Positions 31,800-41,308 of a stretch of 64,000 nucleotides of DNA are shown here, piece after piece. The notes beneath the pieces were generated by a model. The model was not told the origin of the DNA, searched no databases, and worked only from the letters and a program-made list of their open reading frames with translations. The stretch is from the NCBI RefSeq assembly GCF_001315015.1, contig NZ_CP012914.1, forward strand, positions 2,724,501 through 2,788,500, written 5' to 3'. The position numbers and the translations under genes were made by a program. The stretch's first letter is position 1, and every line of letters starts with the position of its first letter. This DNA is from Azospirillum brasilense (GTDB lineage Bacteria > Pseudomonadota > Alphaproteobacteria > Azospirillales > Azospirillaceae).

Positions 31800-33512
31800 A
31801 TGCCAATCCGACCCGTCCTCCCCCACCCCGCCGAAATCATGCCCCTGCGTGCCCTGCGATCCAAAGGTTCCCCTCTGCTCTACCGGATGCCGGGGTCGGC
31901 GCTGGTCCTGATGGTTTGCGCGGTGGCGCTGCTGCTGACGCTCGGGCTGTCGGCCAGCTTCGCGTTGCGCGACCGGGCGGCGGCCCTGCAGCACGCCCAG
32001 GACACCGCCGGCAACGCCAGCCTGCTGGTCGCCGAGCACGCGGCCCGGCTGGTGGAGACCAGCGACCTGATCCTGAAGCAGGCGGTCCAGCTCGCCGGAC
32101 CGGCGGACGCCCCGCTGCCCAGCGACCGGGCGAGCTGGGAGCGCTACGCGGCGCTGGTGCGCGGCACGCCCTATCTGGTGTCGATCTGGCTGTTCGACGC
32201 CGATGGAAACGCCGTCCTGAGCACGCGCCGCTTTCCCACCCCGGCGATGAACGTCGCCGACCGCGATTACTTCGTGACCCAACGGACGGGCGGCAGCGGG
32301 GCGGGGGGAAATCTCTTCATCACCGCGCTGGACAACAGCCGCTACAGCCAGGAGCCGCTGATCCTCCTCTCGCGCCCTCTGGCCGCTGCACCCGGGCAAT
32401 TCCGCGGGGTGGCCCTGGTCGCCGTCTCGCCGCGCTACGTCCGCGACATCTACAAGAGCTTCGACTTCGATTACGCCCGCTCCATCACCCTGCGCCGGGC
32501 CGACGGCACGGTGCTGCTGCACGAGACCCAAGGGCCGGACGCCACCGACAGCGCCGCGGCGGAGGCTGCCGGAGAGCCGGAAATCTCCGCGCTGCGCCGG
32601 GTGGACAGCGTGCCCGTGACCGCCGAGGTGGCCATTCCGGTGAGCAGCGTCATGGAGCGCTGGCGCGGCCAGCTCTGGACCTATATCTCCTACGCGCTGG
32701 CGGCCTTGGCCGCCGTGTCGGTGGTCGGCGGGATGGCCCTTCAGCGCGCCCGGCGGGAGCGGCAGGCGGAGAACGCGCTCCAGCACGCCTACGACACGCT
32801 GGAGGAGCGGGTGCACCAGCGCACGGCGGAGTTGGAGCAGACCAACGCCCAACTCGAAACGGTGGTGACCGACAAGGAGATCCTGCTGAAGGAGGTCCAG
32901 CACCGGGTGAAGAACAACCTTCAGGTCATCTGCAGTCTGCTGCGCCTTCAGGCCGCCCGCATCGACGAGCCGGCCCGCCGCGCCTTCGACGAGAGCCTGC
33001 GCCGCATCCAGTGCATGAGCCTGATGCAGGAGCTGCTCTACCGCTCTGACCAGCCGGCGCGCATCGACTTCGCCGATTACCTGCGCCAGCTCTGCGACGG
33101 GCTGGTCCGCTCGACCAACCCGACCGGGGCGCGGTTGACGGTGAATGCTCCCCAGCCCTGGAGCCTGGACGTGGATCAGGCCACCCCCCTCGCCCTGATC
33201 GCCAGTGAGCTGGTGTCCAACGCGCTGCTCCACGCCTTCCCCCTCGGCCATCCCGGCACGGTGACGGTGGACCTGCTGCCGGAAGGAAGGGAGGGCATGC
33301 GGATGACGGTGCGCGACGACGGCACCGGCCTGCCGGCCGATCCGTCCGCCCCCCAAAGGCGCCAGAACGGGCTGGGGCTGGTTCTCGTCCGGGCGCTGGC
33401 CCAGCAGGCCGGTGCCGACGTGACCATCGACCGCCAGCCGGACGGCGGGCCGGGCACCCGCTTCATCGTGTCGGTGCCCACCCTCGCGAAGACCGAGAAC
33501 AAGGCGGCCTGA
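31800..33512 (+). CDS. HisKA_2-type membrane sensor histidine kinase
   Basis: 570 residues from ATG 31800; the start is uncertain because no strong ribosome site is visible, and in-frame ATGs lie at 31839 and later. TM1 is at about 35-57 and TM2 near 300-320, flanking a periplasmic dCache/PDC-type sensor with ADRDYF and SRPL motifs. A coiled-coil leads to a HisKA_2 dimerisation domain with His368 in EVQHRVKNNLQVICSLL, followed by HATPase_c (LVSNALLHAF, DDGTGLP, GLGLVLVRALAQQ). This family usually phosphorylates anti-anti-sigma-like PhyR or small regulators. No response regulator is adjacent. Confidence 0.92.
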   Translation: MPIRPVLPHPAEIMPLRALRSKGSPLLYRMPGSALVLMVCAVALLLTLGLSASFALRDRAAALQHAQDTAGNASLLVAEHAARLVETSDLILKQAVQLAGPADAPLPSDRASWERYAALVRGTPYLVSIWLFDADGNAVLSTRRFPTPAMNVADRDYFVTQRTGGSGAGGNLFITALDNSRYSQEPLILLSRPLAAAPGQFRGVALVAVSPRYVRDIYKSFDFDYARSITLRRADGTVLLHETQGPDATDSAAAEAAGEPEISALRRVDSVPVTAEVAIPVSSVMERWRGQLWTYISYALAALAAVSVVGGMALQRARRERQAENALQHAYDTLEERVHQRTAELEQTNAQLETVVTDKEILLKEVQHRVKNNLQVICSLLRLQAARIDEPARRAFDESLRRIQCMSLMQELLYRSDQPARIDFADYLRQLCDGLVRSTNPTGARLTVNAPQPWSLDVDQATPLALIASELVSNALLHAFPLGHPGTVTVDLLPEGREGMRMTVRDDGTGLPADPSAPQRRQNGLGLVLVRALAQQAGADVTIDRQPDGGPGTRFIVSVPTLAKTENKAA

Positions 33513-33533
33513 GGACGGCAGGCTGAGGAGCCA

Positions 33534-34130
33534 TCAGGGCTGCGGCGGCTCCAGGCGCAGATAGACCATGGCGGAGGCGAGCGCGCTGGCATAGGCGTCC
33601 TCCCCGGCACGCGGCGGCAGGTCGAGATCACGCAGGATGCTGTCCAGCCGCAGATCGACCGCGTATTTGCCGGGCGCCTTGGCCTTGCGGCCATAATAGA
33701 GGCTGGACACCTCGATGCGCTGGTTCGGCAATGCCATGCCCACCATCGGCTGCACCAGCCGATCCAGGAGCCCTACGGTGAAATCCAGGTAGTAACCGAC
33801 CAGCGGCCGGTTGCCGATGAAGGCCAGCAGGCGGGACAGCGCGGGCTCCGCCGGTTCGGTGGGCCAGAAGGACAGGATCAGGCGCTGGCTGGTCAGGACA
33901 CGGCTGCCGCGGATGCGCAGAGCGGCGACGCCGCGCAGATCCGCCGTGGCCACGTCGAAGGAGGTGGCCTCGCAATGGATCGCCACCCGCTCCCCGCTTT
34001 CCTCCCCCGACAACAGCAGAGCGCGGTCGGGATGCTCGGCATGAAGGCCGGCGGCGCCAGCGGCCGCCTCGGCGACAGGGGCGGCCATTACTCCGTTGGC
34101 CACCACGCTGGCAATGGTTTCGGTCGGCAT
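33534..34130 (-). CDS. catalytically dead DnaQ-like exonuclease homologue
   Basis: 198 residues from ATG 34130, preceded by GAGGAGG. The second half fits the DEDDh exonuclease fold (LAFIGNRPLVGYYLDFTVGL, IEVSSLYYGR, DLRLDSIL, DAYASALASAMVYLRL). However, the catalytic positions are changed: motif I DxET is HCEAT, motif II lacks the Asp, and motif III HxAxxDA reads EDAYASA. Only one acidic residue of the set remains, so nuclease activity is unlikely. It starts 28 bases after the DUF294 gene stop and is surely in its operon. Active versions of this exonuclease are known next to such CBS/DUF294 proteins in other proteobacteria. It may be a binding partner or regulator. Confidence 0.75.
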   Translation of the reverse strand: MPTETIASVVANGVMAAPVAEAAAGAAGLHAEHPDRALLLSGEESGERVAIHCEATSFDVATADLRGVAALRIRGSRVLTSQRLILSFWPTEPAEPALSRLLAFIGNRPLVGYYLDFTVGLLDRLVQPMVGMALPNQRIEVSSLYYGRKAKAPGKYAVDLRLDSILRDLDLPPRAGEDAYASALASAMVYLRLEPPQP

Positions 34131-34158
34131 GCCGCCTCCTCTCCCCGCTCGCGGCGGG

Positions 34159-35988
34159 TCAATGGTTCAGGTGGAAGTGGTAGGCGAGCAGTTCCTTGAA
34201 CTTCTTCACCAGCGCCAGACAGTCCTTGAACTGGTCGCGGTCGAGCTTGCCCAGCGACTCCGTGCGGACGAGGTTGTCGGTCTGGGTGCCGGACACGCTG
34301 CCGTCCAGCCCGGCCTTCAGGCGCAGCGTGGACAGGAAGCTGAAGGCGTCGGCCAATTCGCCCGCCATGCCGCGGTCGAGAACACCCTGGTCGGCGAGCG
34401 CCCAGATGCGCTCGGTCGTGTTGGTTTCCGTCCTGTGCTTTTCCAGCGCCAGCGCGCGGACGCCGTGGACGATGGGGAAGATGCCGGCCTTCTTGATGTC
34501 CACCGCCTCGTTGCGGCGCCGCTCGAACAGGCCGCCGAACAGACCCGACGGCGTGTCGAAGGCGAGCGCCGGGCGGGCGAAGGCGGTGAAGAACATCTGG
34601 TTGTCCTGAAGCCGGCCAAGCAGATAGCCCTTCGCCTCGGCCAGCAGGGCGGCATCACCGGCCACCGCCGCCGCGTCGTAGAAGATGGCGAGGTTCATCT
34701 GCGCCGCTTCGTCGGGGCGGTGGATCCAGTGGAAGAGGGAATCCTTGTATTGCGCCAGCGGGCGCGTCCAGTCCGGGTTGGACACCATGATCCGCCCCGG
34801 GCAGGGCGGGTAGCCGAATTCGACCAGATGGCGGGTGAAGGCGTCGGTCACCTGCGGCAGCGACGGGCAGTCGTAGCCGTCGCGCAAAATCAGCCCGTTG
34901 TCCTGGTCGGTCTTCAGAAGCTGCTCGCCGCGCCCCTCGCTGCCCATCACGATCAGGCAGGAATTGGCCAGCAGGTCCGGGGGCGCCAGCAGTTCGAACA
35001 GGCGGCGGAAGATCTTGCGGTTCAGCTCGGTCACGAGGTCGGCGATGAAGGACACCTTGACGCCCGTGCCGTGCAGCGTGCGGATCAGCCCGACGATGTC
35101 CTGGCTGGCCCGACCCAGATCCTCCGGCGAGTCCGCGCGGTCGACCTTGAGCGCGATGACCTGGGAATGGTTGGACAGGACGGCCAGCAGGTCGGTCTGC
35201 TCCAGCAGGCCCGCGATCTCGCCCTGCTCGGTGACGACCAGACGGCGCACCGAATGCTTGGTCATCAGGATCAGCGCGTTGAACAGCAGATCGTCACGGT
35301 CCAGCGCCAGCAGCTCGTAGCGGGCGAGCGGCCCGACCGGGCTGTCCACCGGGCGCCCCTCCAGCACCACGAGGTCGCGCAGGTCGGTGCCGGTCAGGAT
35401 GCCGACGCGCCCACCATCCTTCAGATTGCCCTCGCGGACCAGCACGCTGCTCGCCTGGTTGCGCTTCATCGCCGCCGCCGCGTCGCGCAGGGACGCCCCG
35501 GCCTCGACGAAGACCGGCGGGTGCAGATAGGCCTGCCGGATGCGCGCCATGGTCAACGCGGCGGTTTCGCGGTTCGCGCGCTCGTTGGCCAGCGCGCTCA
35601 GCCGGTCGGCGAAGCCCTGCTGGATCACCGCGCCGAACGCGGCGTTCTCGTGGGCGAGTTCAAGGAGGACTTGGCGGGGAACCAGATCGCACAGCGTGTC
35701 CTCCGCCGCGACGAAGCTGCGCGCCCGGCCGTCGGAGAACAGAGCCTGGAGGTCGAAGCTGTCGTGTGCGCCGTGCACCGCCACCACCTCGCCGCCCTGG
35801 CGTTCGTGGACCAGCCCCTGCCGCACCACGAACAGGCAGTCCGCCGGCTCGTCCCGGCTCAGGATCACGCCATCCCGGACATAGACCCCGAGGTCGAGCG
35901 CCGCGGCGAGCCGCTGCCGCTGATCCAGGGTCAGGCGATCGAAGGGGGAGACGGAGAAATCGAAAGCGTCGGACAAAATCCGCTCCAC
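34159..35988 (-). CDS. cNMP-binding, CBS-pair and DUF294 nucleotidyltransferase-like protein
   Basis: 609 residues from GTG 35988 (weak ribosome site). Order: a cyclic-nucleotide-binding-like domain at about 10-130 (ILSRDEPADCLFVVRQGLV), a CBS pair at about 160-275 (GRVGILTGTDLRDLVV and RRLVVTEQGEIAGLLEQTDLL), a DUF294 nucleotidyltransferase-like domain with GSEGRGEQLLKTDQDNG at about 365, and the DUF294 C-terminal helical domain to the end. It resembles GlnD-type nucleotidyltransferases and may modify a partner in response to a nucleotide. It lies downstream of actP, behind a terminator, and upstream of the dead exonuclease. Confidence 0.92.
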   Translation of the reverse strand: MERILSDAFDFSVSPFDRLTLDQRQRLAAALDLGVYVRDGVILSRDEPADCLFVVRQGLVHERQGGEVVAVHGAHDSFDLQALFSDGRARSFVAAEDTLCDLVPRQVLLELAHENAAFGAVIQQGFADRLSALANERANRETAALTMARIRQAYLHPPVFVEAGASLRDAAAAMKRNQASSVLVREGNLKDGGRVGILTGTDLRDLVVLEGRPVDSPVGPLARYELLALDRDDLLFNALILMTKHSVRRLVVTEQGEIAGLLEQTDLLAVLSNHSQVIALKVDRADSPEDLGRASQDIVGLIRTLHGTGVKVSFIADLVTELNRKIFRRLFELLAPPDLLANSCLIVMGSEGRGEQLLKTDQDNGLILRDGYDCPSLPQVTDAFTRHLVEFGYPPCPGRIMVSNPDWTRPLAQYKDSLFHWIHRPDEAAQMNLAIFYDAAAVAGDAALLAEAKGYLLGRLQDNQMFFTAFARPALAFDTPSGLFGGLFERRRNEAVDIKKAGIFPIVHGVRALALEKHRTETNTTERIWALADQGVLDRGMAGELADAFSFLSTLRLKAGLDGSVSGTQTDNLVRTESLGKLDRDQFKDCLALVKKFKELLAYHFHLNH

Positions 35989-36004
35989 GAACCGGCGGGT
36001 GAAT

Positions 36005-36043
36005 AAAAAAGGCGCCCCAAGACCACTGTCTTGAGGCGCCTTG
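36005..36043 (-). terminator. rho-independent terminator of the actP operon
   Basis: Read on the minus strand, AAGGCGCCTCAAGAC pairs with GTCTTGGGGCGCCTT around AGTG and is followed by a run of Ts (AAAAAA on the plus strand at 36005-36010). It lies 50 bases after the actP stop and just before the DUF294 start. Confidence 0.85.
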
Positions 36044-36093
36044 AAGATTACACCAGCCCCTTCATCTGCGGAAGGCGGGTGCGACCATTCGCA

Positions 36094-37806
36094 TTAGTGA
36101 GCAGAGGCCCCTTCGGCGCCCAGGCCGGTCTGCGACCGGATGTACTGCGCCTTGTAAGCCTCGCGCTCGTCCTGCGCGGCCTTGCTGTTGTCGGTGATCG
36201 AGAAGAACCAGATCGCCAGGAACGACAGCGGGATGGTGAAGATGCCCGGGTTGTCGTACGGGAAGATGGCGGTCGGGTTGCCCAGCACCGACTTCCACAC
36301 GGTCGGCCCCATGATCAGCAGGCTGACCGACGAGACCAGACCGATCCAGCCGCCGAGAACGGCGCCGCGGGTGGTCATCCGGCCCCAGAACATCGACATC
36401 AGCAGAACGGGGAAGTTCGCCGAGGCCGCGATCACGAAGGCGAGGCCGACCATGAAGGCCACGTTCTGGTTCTCGAAGGCGATGCCGAGGAAGATCGAGA
36501 CGATGCCGATGACCACCGTGGTGATCTTCGACACGCGGATCTCGTCATGCTCCGACGCACGGCCCCTGGCGATCACCGAGGCGTACAGATCGTGCGACAC
36601 GGCCGAGGCGCCGGCCAGCGTCAGACCCGCGACCACCGCGAGGATGGTGGCGAAGGCCACCGCCGAGATGAAGCCGAAGAACAGGTCGCCGCCCACCGCG
36701 TGCGCGGTGTGGATGGCCGCCATGTTCGAGCCGCCGATGATGGTCGACGGGTTGGCCAGCGCGCCAGCCGCGGGGGCCGCGGTCAGGAACGGATAGGCGC
36801 CGGTGGCGTCCGGGGCCAGCAGCAGCACGATGGCGCCGAAGCCGATGATGAAGGTCAGGATGTAGAAGTAGCCGATGAAGCCGGTCGCGAAGAACACCGA
36901 CTTGCGGGCTTCCTTGGCGTCCGACACCGTGAAGAAGCGCATCAGGATGTGCGGCAGGCCGGCGGTGCCGAACATCAGCGCCATGCCCAGCGAGATTGCC
37001 GAGATCGGGTCGGAGATGAGGGCGCCCGGCGCCATGATGGCGGTCGCCTTCGGGTGGACCTGCACGGCTGTGGCGAACATCGCCTCGGGGCTGAAGCCGA
37101 ACTTGGCGAGCACCGCGAAGGCCATGAAGGACGCGCCCGACAGCAGCAGCACCGCCTTGATGATCTGCACCCAGGTGGTGGCGAGCATGCCGCCGAAGGT
37201 CACGTAGGCGATCATGAGAACGCCGACGATCACCACCGCCCACATGTAGTCGAGGCCGAACAGCAGCTGGATCAGCTTGCCGGCGCCGACCATCTGGGCG
37301 ATCAGGTAGAAGGTCACCGTGGCGAGCGAGCCGCAGGCGGCCATCGTGCGCATCGGGGTCTGCTGGAAGCGGTAGGAGGCGACGTCGGCGAAGGTGTACT
37401 TGCCGAGGTTGCGCAGCCGCTCGGCGACCAGGAACAGGATGATCGGCCAGCCGACCAGCCAACCCACCGAGAAGATCAGGCCGTCGAAGCCGGAGGTGTA
37501 GACGAGACCGGCGATGCCGAGGAAGGACGCCGCCGACATGTAGTCGCCGGCGATGGCGAGGCCGTTCTGGAAGCCGGTGATGCCGCCGCCGGCGGCGTAG
37601 AAGTCCTTCGCCGACTTCGTGCGGCGCGCCGCCCAGTAGGTGATGCCGAGCGTGGCCAGCACGAAGATCAGGAACATGACGATCGCCGAGAAGTTCGTCG
37701 CCTGCTTCTGAACCGCGCCTTCGACCGCCGCCGCGTGCACCGACGCGGGGATGAGCGCGCCGGCCGCGACGGCCGCAGCGCCCACACGATTGACCAGCGA
37801 ACGCAT
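36094..37806 (-). CDS. actP: cation/acetate symporter
   Basis: 570 residues from ATG 37806, in a TGATG overlap with the preceding DUF485 stop (a GTG lies one codon earlier). It opens with a signal-like helix ending HAAAVE and then has about 13 TM helices of the sodium:solute symporter fold: [33 protein letters not shown] is spread over residues 65-98, and the motif [14 protein letters not shown] follows. It should import acetate and other short monocarboxylates with sodium. The DUF485-ActP pair is the classic yjcH-actP arrangement, here without acs. Confidence 0.95.
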   Translation of the reverse strand: MRSLVNRVGAAAVAAGALIPASVHAAAVEGAVQKQATNFSAIVMFLIFVLATLGITYWAARRTKSAKDFYAAGGGITGFQNGLAIAGDYMSAASFLGIAGLVYTSGFDGLIFSVGWLVGWPIILFLVAERLRNLGKYTFADVASYRFQQTPMRTMAACGSLATVTFYLIAQMVGAGKLIQLLFGLDYMWAVVIVGVLMIAYVTFGGMLATTWVQIIKAVLLLSGASFMAFAVLAKFGFSPEAMFATAVQVHPKATAIMAPGALISDPISAISLGMALMFGTAGLPHILMRFFTVSDAKEARKSVFFATGFIGYFYILTFIIGFGAIVLLLAPDATGAYPFLTAAPAAGALANPSTIIGGSNMAAIHTAHAVGGDLFFGFISAVAFATILAVVAGLTLAGASAVSHDLYASVIARGRASEHDEIRVSKITTVVIGIVSIFLGIAFENQNVAFMVGLAFVIAASANFPVLLMSMFWGRMTTRGAVLGGWIGLVSSVSLLIMGPTVWKSVLGNPTAIFPYDNPGIFTIPLSFLAIWFFSITDNSKAAQDEREAYKAQYIRSQTGLGAEGASAH

Positions 37807-38108
37807 CACTTCGACTCCTCCATGATCTGCCGGTTCAGCTCATCGAACTCGCCGTTCGCCCGGTGCACGTAGATGCCGGTCAGGATGAAGGCCGAGACGA
37901 TGGTGAAGAGGCCGACGGGGATACCCCAGGTGGTCACGCCATTGCCGATCGGGGTACCCAGGAACCCCTTGCCGAAGGCGACCAGCAGGATGAAGCCGAA
38001 GTAGATGACGAGCATGGCGATCGAAAGCGTCCACGCGAATGCGCTACGCTTCTGCACCAGCTCCTGAAACTTGGGATTCGCGAGAATCCTTTGAGCGTTT
38101 TCTTTCAT
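37806..38108 (-). CDS. yjcH: DUF485 family membrane protein (YjcH)
   Basis: 100 residues from ATG 38108. It is a short inner-membrane protein with two TM helices: [23 protein letters not shown] and [21 protein letters not shown]. The ends are charged, as in DUF485. Its TGA overlaps the actP ATG, so the two are translationally coupled. It is presumably an accessory subunit of the acetate symporter. The 218-base upstream gap (38109-38326) contains AT-rich promoter-like sequence, with TTGACG and TAATAT words on the minus strand, although their spacing is not standard. Confidence 0.93.
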   Translation of the reverse strand: MKENAQRILANPKFQELVQKRSAFAWTLSIAMLVIYFGFILLVAFGKGFLGTPIGNGVTTWGIPVGLFTIVSAFILTGIYVHRANGEFDELNRQIMEESK

Positions 38109-38326
38109 AGTGCGTCCCCTCGCGAGTGCCGAGCGATTTTTGCAAGGTCATATTAGACACTCGGGCCATATGGTCTTTGTAACGAACTATCCCGTCAACA
38201 ACTTTGATGCAGGCCAGCCGCTAAAAAGCGGCTTGACGCAGCCCGCAGCCGTTGTTCCGAGGGGGCATTCACAAACCCATGGCAGCGAAAGGGCAACGGG
38301 TGTACGAAATATTGTGAGGCTTGGGC

Positions 38327-38854
38327 TTAGGAATTGGTGCGCGGAAGCCAAGGTATGCGACCAAAGGTCACACCTTCCTCCTTCAACTCTTCCGCTTCCT
38401 TGTCGGTGGCCTCGCCATAGATTCCACGCGGGTCGGTTTCGCCATAATGGATGCGCCGGGCCTCCTCGGCGAAGCGATCCCCGACGTAATCGCAGTTCGC
38501 TTCAACCGTGCGGCGAACTTCTGTCAATTGGCGCATAACCTCAGCCGCGAACCGCTCGCGCAGTTCCGCCGGCATGGGCGGCGTCGCCGGTGCCGGGGGA
38601 GCGGCCGGAGCCCCGCCGCCGCCGCTCGCCACCTCGGGCGCCGCCTCCGATGCGCCGCCGTCCCGGGGGGCTTCCTCCCTGGAGCGCCCGCCTTTGGCAA
38701 TGCGCGGGGCCATCGGGGCCTTGGTGATGTGCGTGTCGCCGCAGACCGGGCAGGCGATGGCCTTGGCGGCGGCCTGCGTCTCGTAGGCGTCGCCGTTGCG
38801 GAACCAGGCTTCGAACCGGTGGTCGGCCGTGCATTTCAGAACGAAGAGGATCAT
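38327..38854 (-). CDS. DUF1178 family protein
   Basis: 175 residues from ATG 38854, the start that matches the family (MILFVLKCTADHRFEAWFRN); an in-frame ATG at 38896 would add 14 residues. DUF1178 features are the N-terminal zinc-ribbon-like CPVCGDTHITKAPMAPRI and the C-terminal VGDRFAEEARRIHYGE and GIYGEAT. A 45-residue Ala/Pro/Gly linker separates the parts. The function is unknown. In many alphaproteobacteria this gene follows the nitrilase gene; here it is 1.6 kb away and separated by mntP and a methyltransferase on the other strand. Confidence 0.92.
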   Translation of the reverse strand: MILFVLKCTADHRFEAWFRNGDAYETQAAAKAIACPVCGDTHITKAPMAPRIAKGGRSREEAPRDGGASEAAPEVASGGGGAPAAPPAPATPPMPAELRERFAAEVMRQLTEVRRTVEANCDYVGDRFAEEARRIHYGETDPRGIYGEATDKEAEELKEEGVTFGRIPWLPRTNS

Positions 38855-38985
38855 GTCCCCGTCGGATGCTCCAAGGTGGGAAGAAAGGGTGGTCATGGTG
38901 TACGGTCGCTGACCGGCCGCCAGTTCAGCACGACGTCGGCGTCGCGGTCAAACACGCGTCATGAAAGAGCGGGAGCGTCCATCCC

Positions 38986-39594
38986 TTGTCCACGCCGCCG
39001 TCCACCTCCGGGTCGCCCCATGCCGCGATCAGTCCCCCCTCCCCTTGGGTCGTGCGCTTCGCGCCTCTGGTGCGGTCGGGTGGCCCGGTCCTCGACCTCG
39101 CCTGCGGGTCGGGGCGGCATCTGCGGCTGTTCCAGGCGCGCAACCACCCGGTGGTCGGGCTGGACCGCGAGCTGCGCGGCGTGGCCGACCTGTCCGGGAC
39201 GGCGGGGGTGGAGTTGGTGGAGGCCGATCTGGAGAGCGGAGCGCCGGTGCCGCTGCTGCGCGACCGCCGCTTCGCCGCGATCGTGGTGACCAACTACCTG
39301 CACCGCCCGCTGGTCCCGGCCATCCTCGACGCGCTGGAACCGGGCGGCCTTCTCCTTTATGAGACCTTCGCCCTGGGCAACGCCCGCTTCGGCCGCCCCG
39401 CCTCCCCTGCCTTCCTGCTGCGCAGCGGCGAGCTTCTGGAACTGGCGCGCGGGCGTCTCCAGGTCGTCGCCTACGAGCATGGCGAGGTCGCCTCGCCCAA
39501 GGCCGCCGTGATGCAGCGGCTGTGCGCGGTCAGGGACCTGGAGGCCGGACACGGCCTGGACGGCGACCCGGAGCCCCACCCCCTGCCGGCCTGA
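38986..39594 (+). CDS. small SAM-dependent methyltransferase
   Basis: 202 residues, best started at TTG 38986 with GGAGC ten bases upstream; an alternative GTG lies further in. The Rossmann motif I is VLDLACGSGRHLRLF, with acidic VVGLDREL next and EADLES after. The TNYLHRPLVP and YETFALGN segments are typical of Tam/TehB-like small methyltransferases. The substrate is unknown. It sits between the divergent DUF1178 gene and the mntP riboswitch, and its transcript may run into mntP. Confidence 0.85.
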   Translation: MSTPPSTSGSPHAAISPPSPWVVRFAPLVRSGGPVLDLACGSGRHLRLFQARNHPVVGLDRELRGVADLSGTAGVELVEADLESGAPVPLLRDRRFAAIVVTNYLHRPLVPAILDALEPGGLLLYETFALGNARFGRPASPAFLLRSGELLELARGRLQVVAYEHGEVASPKAAVMQRLCAVRDLEAGHGLDGDPEPHPLPA

Positions 39595-39644
39595 CGGCCG
39601 CTTCCCGCGAACATTACAAATCATTCAACATCTGTTCATATGAA

Positions 39645-39673
39645 TTGACGCTTGGGGATGGGGTGGTTAGGGT
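39645..39673 (+). promoter_or_regulatory. sigma-70-type promoter of the mntP leader
   Basis: TTGACG (39645-39650) and TAGGGT (39668-39673) are spaced 17 bases apart. This predicts transcription from about 39680, a few bases before the riboswitch aptamer begins. The preceding 50 bases are AT-rich for this genome. Confidence 0.55.
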
Positions 39674-39685
39674 CCGCCCGCGTTT

Positions 39686-39797
39686 TTGGGGAGTAACCGT
39701 CCTTCGCCACGCCGCGAAGGAGCCTGCGTCAACAGACTCGGTCCGGGCGACCGTGGCGCAGACGGCACCGGCGAGGCCGGGCTTGGTGAGACCAACG
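39686..39797 (+). ncRNA. yybP-ykoY manganese riboswitch upstream of mntP
   Basis: The aptamer signatures are present in order: TTTGGGGAGTAACCG at 39686-39700, GCGTCAACAGACTCGG at 39726-39741, and TTGGTGAGACCAA at 39783-39795. These correspond to the L1 and L3 metal-binding loops of the yybP-ykoY (Mn2+) class. It precedes mntP, the canonical target. A hairpin follows at 39798-39832: GGCGCGACG pairs with CGTCGCGCC and its loop encloses GGAGG and an ATG, which looks like an expression platform acting on translation. Confidence 0.88.
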
Positions 39798-39865
39798 GCG
39801 CGACGTCCCGGAGGGCCATGGGACCGTCGCGCCGTCGGTCCGTCTTGGCCCGAAGGATTCCCGGT

Positions 39866-40444
39866 TTGACCGCAACCACCCTTCTGCTGCTCGGCTTCAG
39901 CCTGTCGGTGGACGCCTTTGCCGCCGCCATCGGCAAGGGCGCGGCGAGCGAGCGCGCGCGTCTGGTCGACGCGCTCCGCGTCGGCGCCTATTTCGGTTTC
40001 TTCGAAGCGATCACCCCGGCGCTGGGCTGGATGGTCGGCGTCGCCGTCAGCGCCTGGATCGCCAGCGTCGACCACTGGGTCGCCTTCGGCCTGCTCGCCC
40101 TGGTCGGCGGCAACATGATCCGCCAGGGCCTGAGGCCGGAGACCGCGCCGCAATCCGGGGAACAGCCGGCGCGCAAGAGCCAGCTCGGCCCGATGCAGCT
40201 CGTCCTCACCGCGCTGGCGACCAGCATCGACGCCAGCGCGGTCGGCGTCAGCCTCGCCGTCGTCGACGTGAACATCGTCCAGGCCTGCGTCGTCATCGGT
40301 CTGGTGACCGCGGTCATGGCGTTCGGCGGCGTGCTGATCGGGCGCAAGGCCGGCCCGCTGCTCGGCCGCAAGGCGGAGATTCTCGGCGGCCTCGCCCTGC
40401 TCGGCATCGGCACCAAGATCCTGGTCGAACACACGCTGTTCTGA
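39866..40444 (+). CDS. mntP: manganese efflux pump MntP
   Basis: 192 residues from TTG 39866, the start that aligns with the family length (LTATTLLLLGFSLSVDAFAA), with AAGGA nine bases upstream. An in-frame ATG at 39818, with GGAGG four bases upstream, would add 16 residues and is the start hidden in the leader hairpin, so either could be used. Six TM helices are visible, with the conserved acidic motifs SVDAFAAAIGKG and TSIDASAVGVSLA that make the Mn2+ pathway. It exports Mn2+ and is controlled by the upstream riboswitch. Confidence 0.92.
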   Translation: MTATTLLLLGFSLSVDAFAAAIGKGAASERARLVDALRVGAYFGFFEAITPALGWMVGVAVSAWIASVDHWVAFGLLALVGGNMIRQGLRPETAPQSGEQPARKSQLGPMQLVLTALATSIDASAVGVSLAVVDVNIVQACVVIGLVTAVMAFGGVLIGRKAGPLLGRKAEILGGLALLGIGTKILVEHTLF

Positions 40445-40471
40445 CCCCTTCCCGGTGCCGTCCGAACCGTA

Positions 40472-41308
40472 TCAGAAGCCGACCCGCTCCAGCGTGAAGG
40501 TCCGGTCGTGGGTCAGGGCCGGCACCATGCGGCGGGCCTCCTCGACGCGGGCCATGTCCAATTCCGCCAGGACGAAGCCCACCGCCTCCTCGGCGTCGGC
40601 CAGCACCTCGCCCCAGGGCGCGACGATCAGGGAATGGCCGTAGGTCAGCCGTCCCTGGTCGTGGGTGCCGGTCTGGGCCGGGGCCAGGACGAAGCAGCCC
40701 GTCTCGATGGCGCGGGCGCGCAGCAGCGTATGCCAGTGCGCCCGCCCGGTCGGCACGGTGAAGGCGGCCGGCACCGTCAGGATCGACGCCCCCGCCTGGG
40801 CCAGCGCCCGGTAGAGATAGGCGAAGCGCAGGTCGTAGCAGACGGTCATCCCCACCCCGCCCCATGGGGTAGCCGCCAGGACCGCACGGTCACCGGGCCG
40901 GAAGGTCGCGGATTCGCGGTAGCTCTCCCCGCCCTTCAGGTCGACGTCGAACATGTGGAGCTTGTCGTAATGCGCGACGGCCCGCCCCTCGGCGTCGAAC
41001 AGGTAGCTGCGGTTGGCCACCCGCCCGTCGTCGAGCAGGACGCCCAGCGTCCCGGCAAGCAGCCAGACCCCGGTTTCCCGCGCCAGATCGGCGAAGAAGG
41101 GGATCGCCGGATGCTCGTCCGCCGGCTTCACCCGCTCCAGCACCTTGGCGCGGCCCTGGACGATCATGCTGACATTCTCGGGCAGGGCGATGAAGTCCGC
41201 CCCGGCGTCGCGCGCCCGGCGGACCAGATCGCCCGCCGCCTGAAGGTTCGGAAGGATTTCCGTGCCCGCGTTGACCTGGATGCAGGCGGCCTTCAGGACG
41301 CCGCTCAT
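40472..41308 (-). CDS. carbon-nitrogen hydrolase (Nit-type omega-amidase-like)
   Basis: 278 residues from ATG 41308, which overlaps the grxC stop by four bases. The nitrilase triad is present: Glu in ALPENVSM, Lys in [11 protein letters not shown] and Cys in [15 protein letters not shown]. It resembles Nit1/Nit2, which repairs deaminated glutathione or hydrolyses 2-oxo-omega-amides. It follows comF and grxC on the same strand, an arrangement often seen in alphaproteobacteria. It is convergent with mntP. Confidence 0.93.
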   Translation of the reverse strand: MSGVLKAACIQVNAGTEILPNLQAAGDLVRRARDAGADFIALPENVSMIVQGRAKVLERVKPADEHPAIPFFADLARETGVWLLAGTLGVLLDDGRVANRSYLFDAEGRAVAHYDKLHMFDVDLKGGESYRESATFRPGDRAVLAATPWGGVGMTVCYDLRFAYLYRALAQAGASILTVPAAFTVPTGRAHWHTLLRARAIETGCFVLAPAQTGTHDQGRLTYGHSLIVAPWGEVLADAEEAVGFVLAELDMARVEEARRMVPALTHDRTFTLERVGF

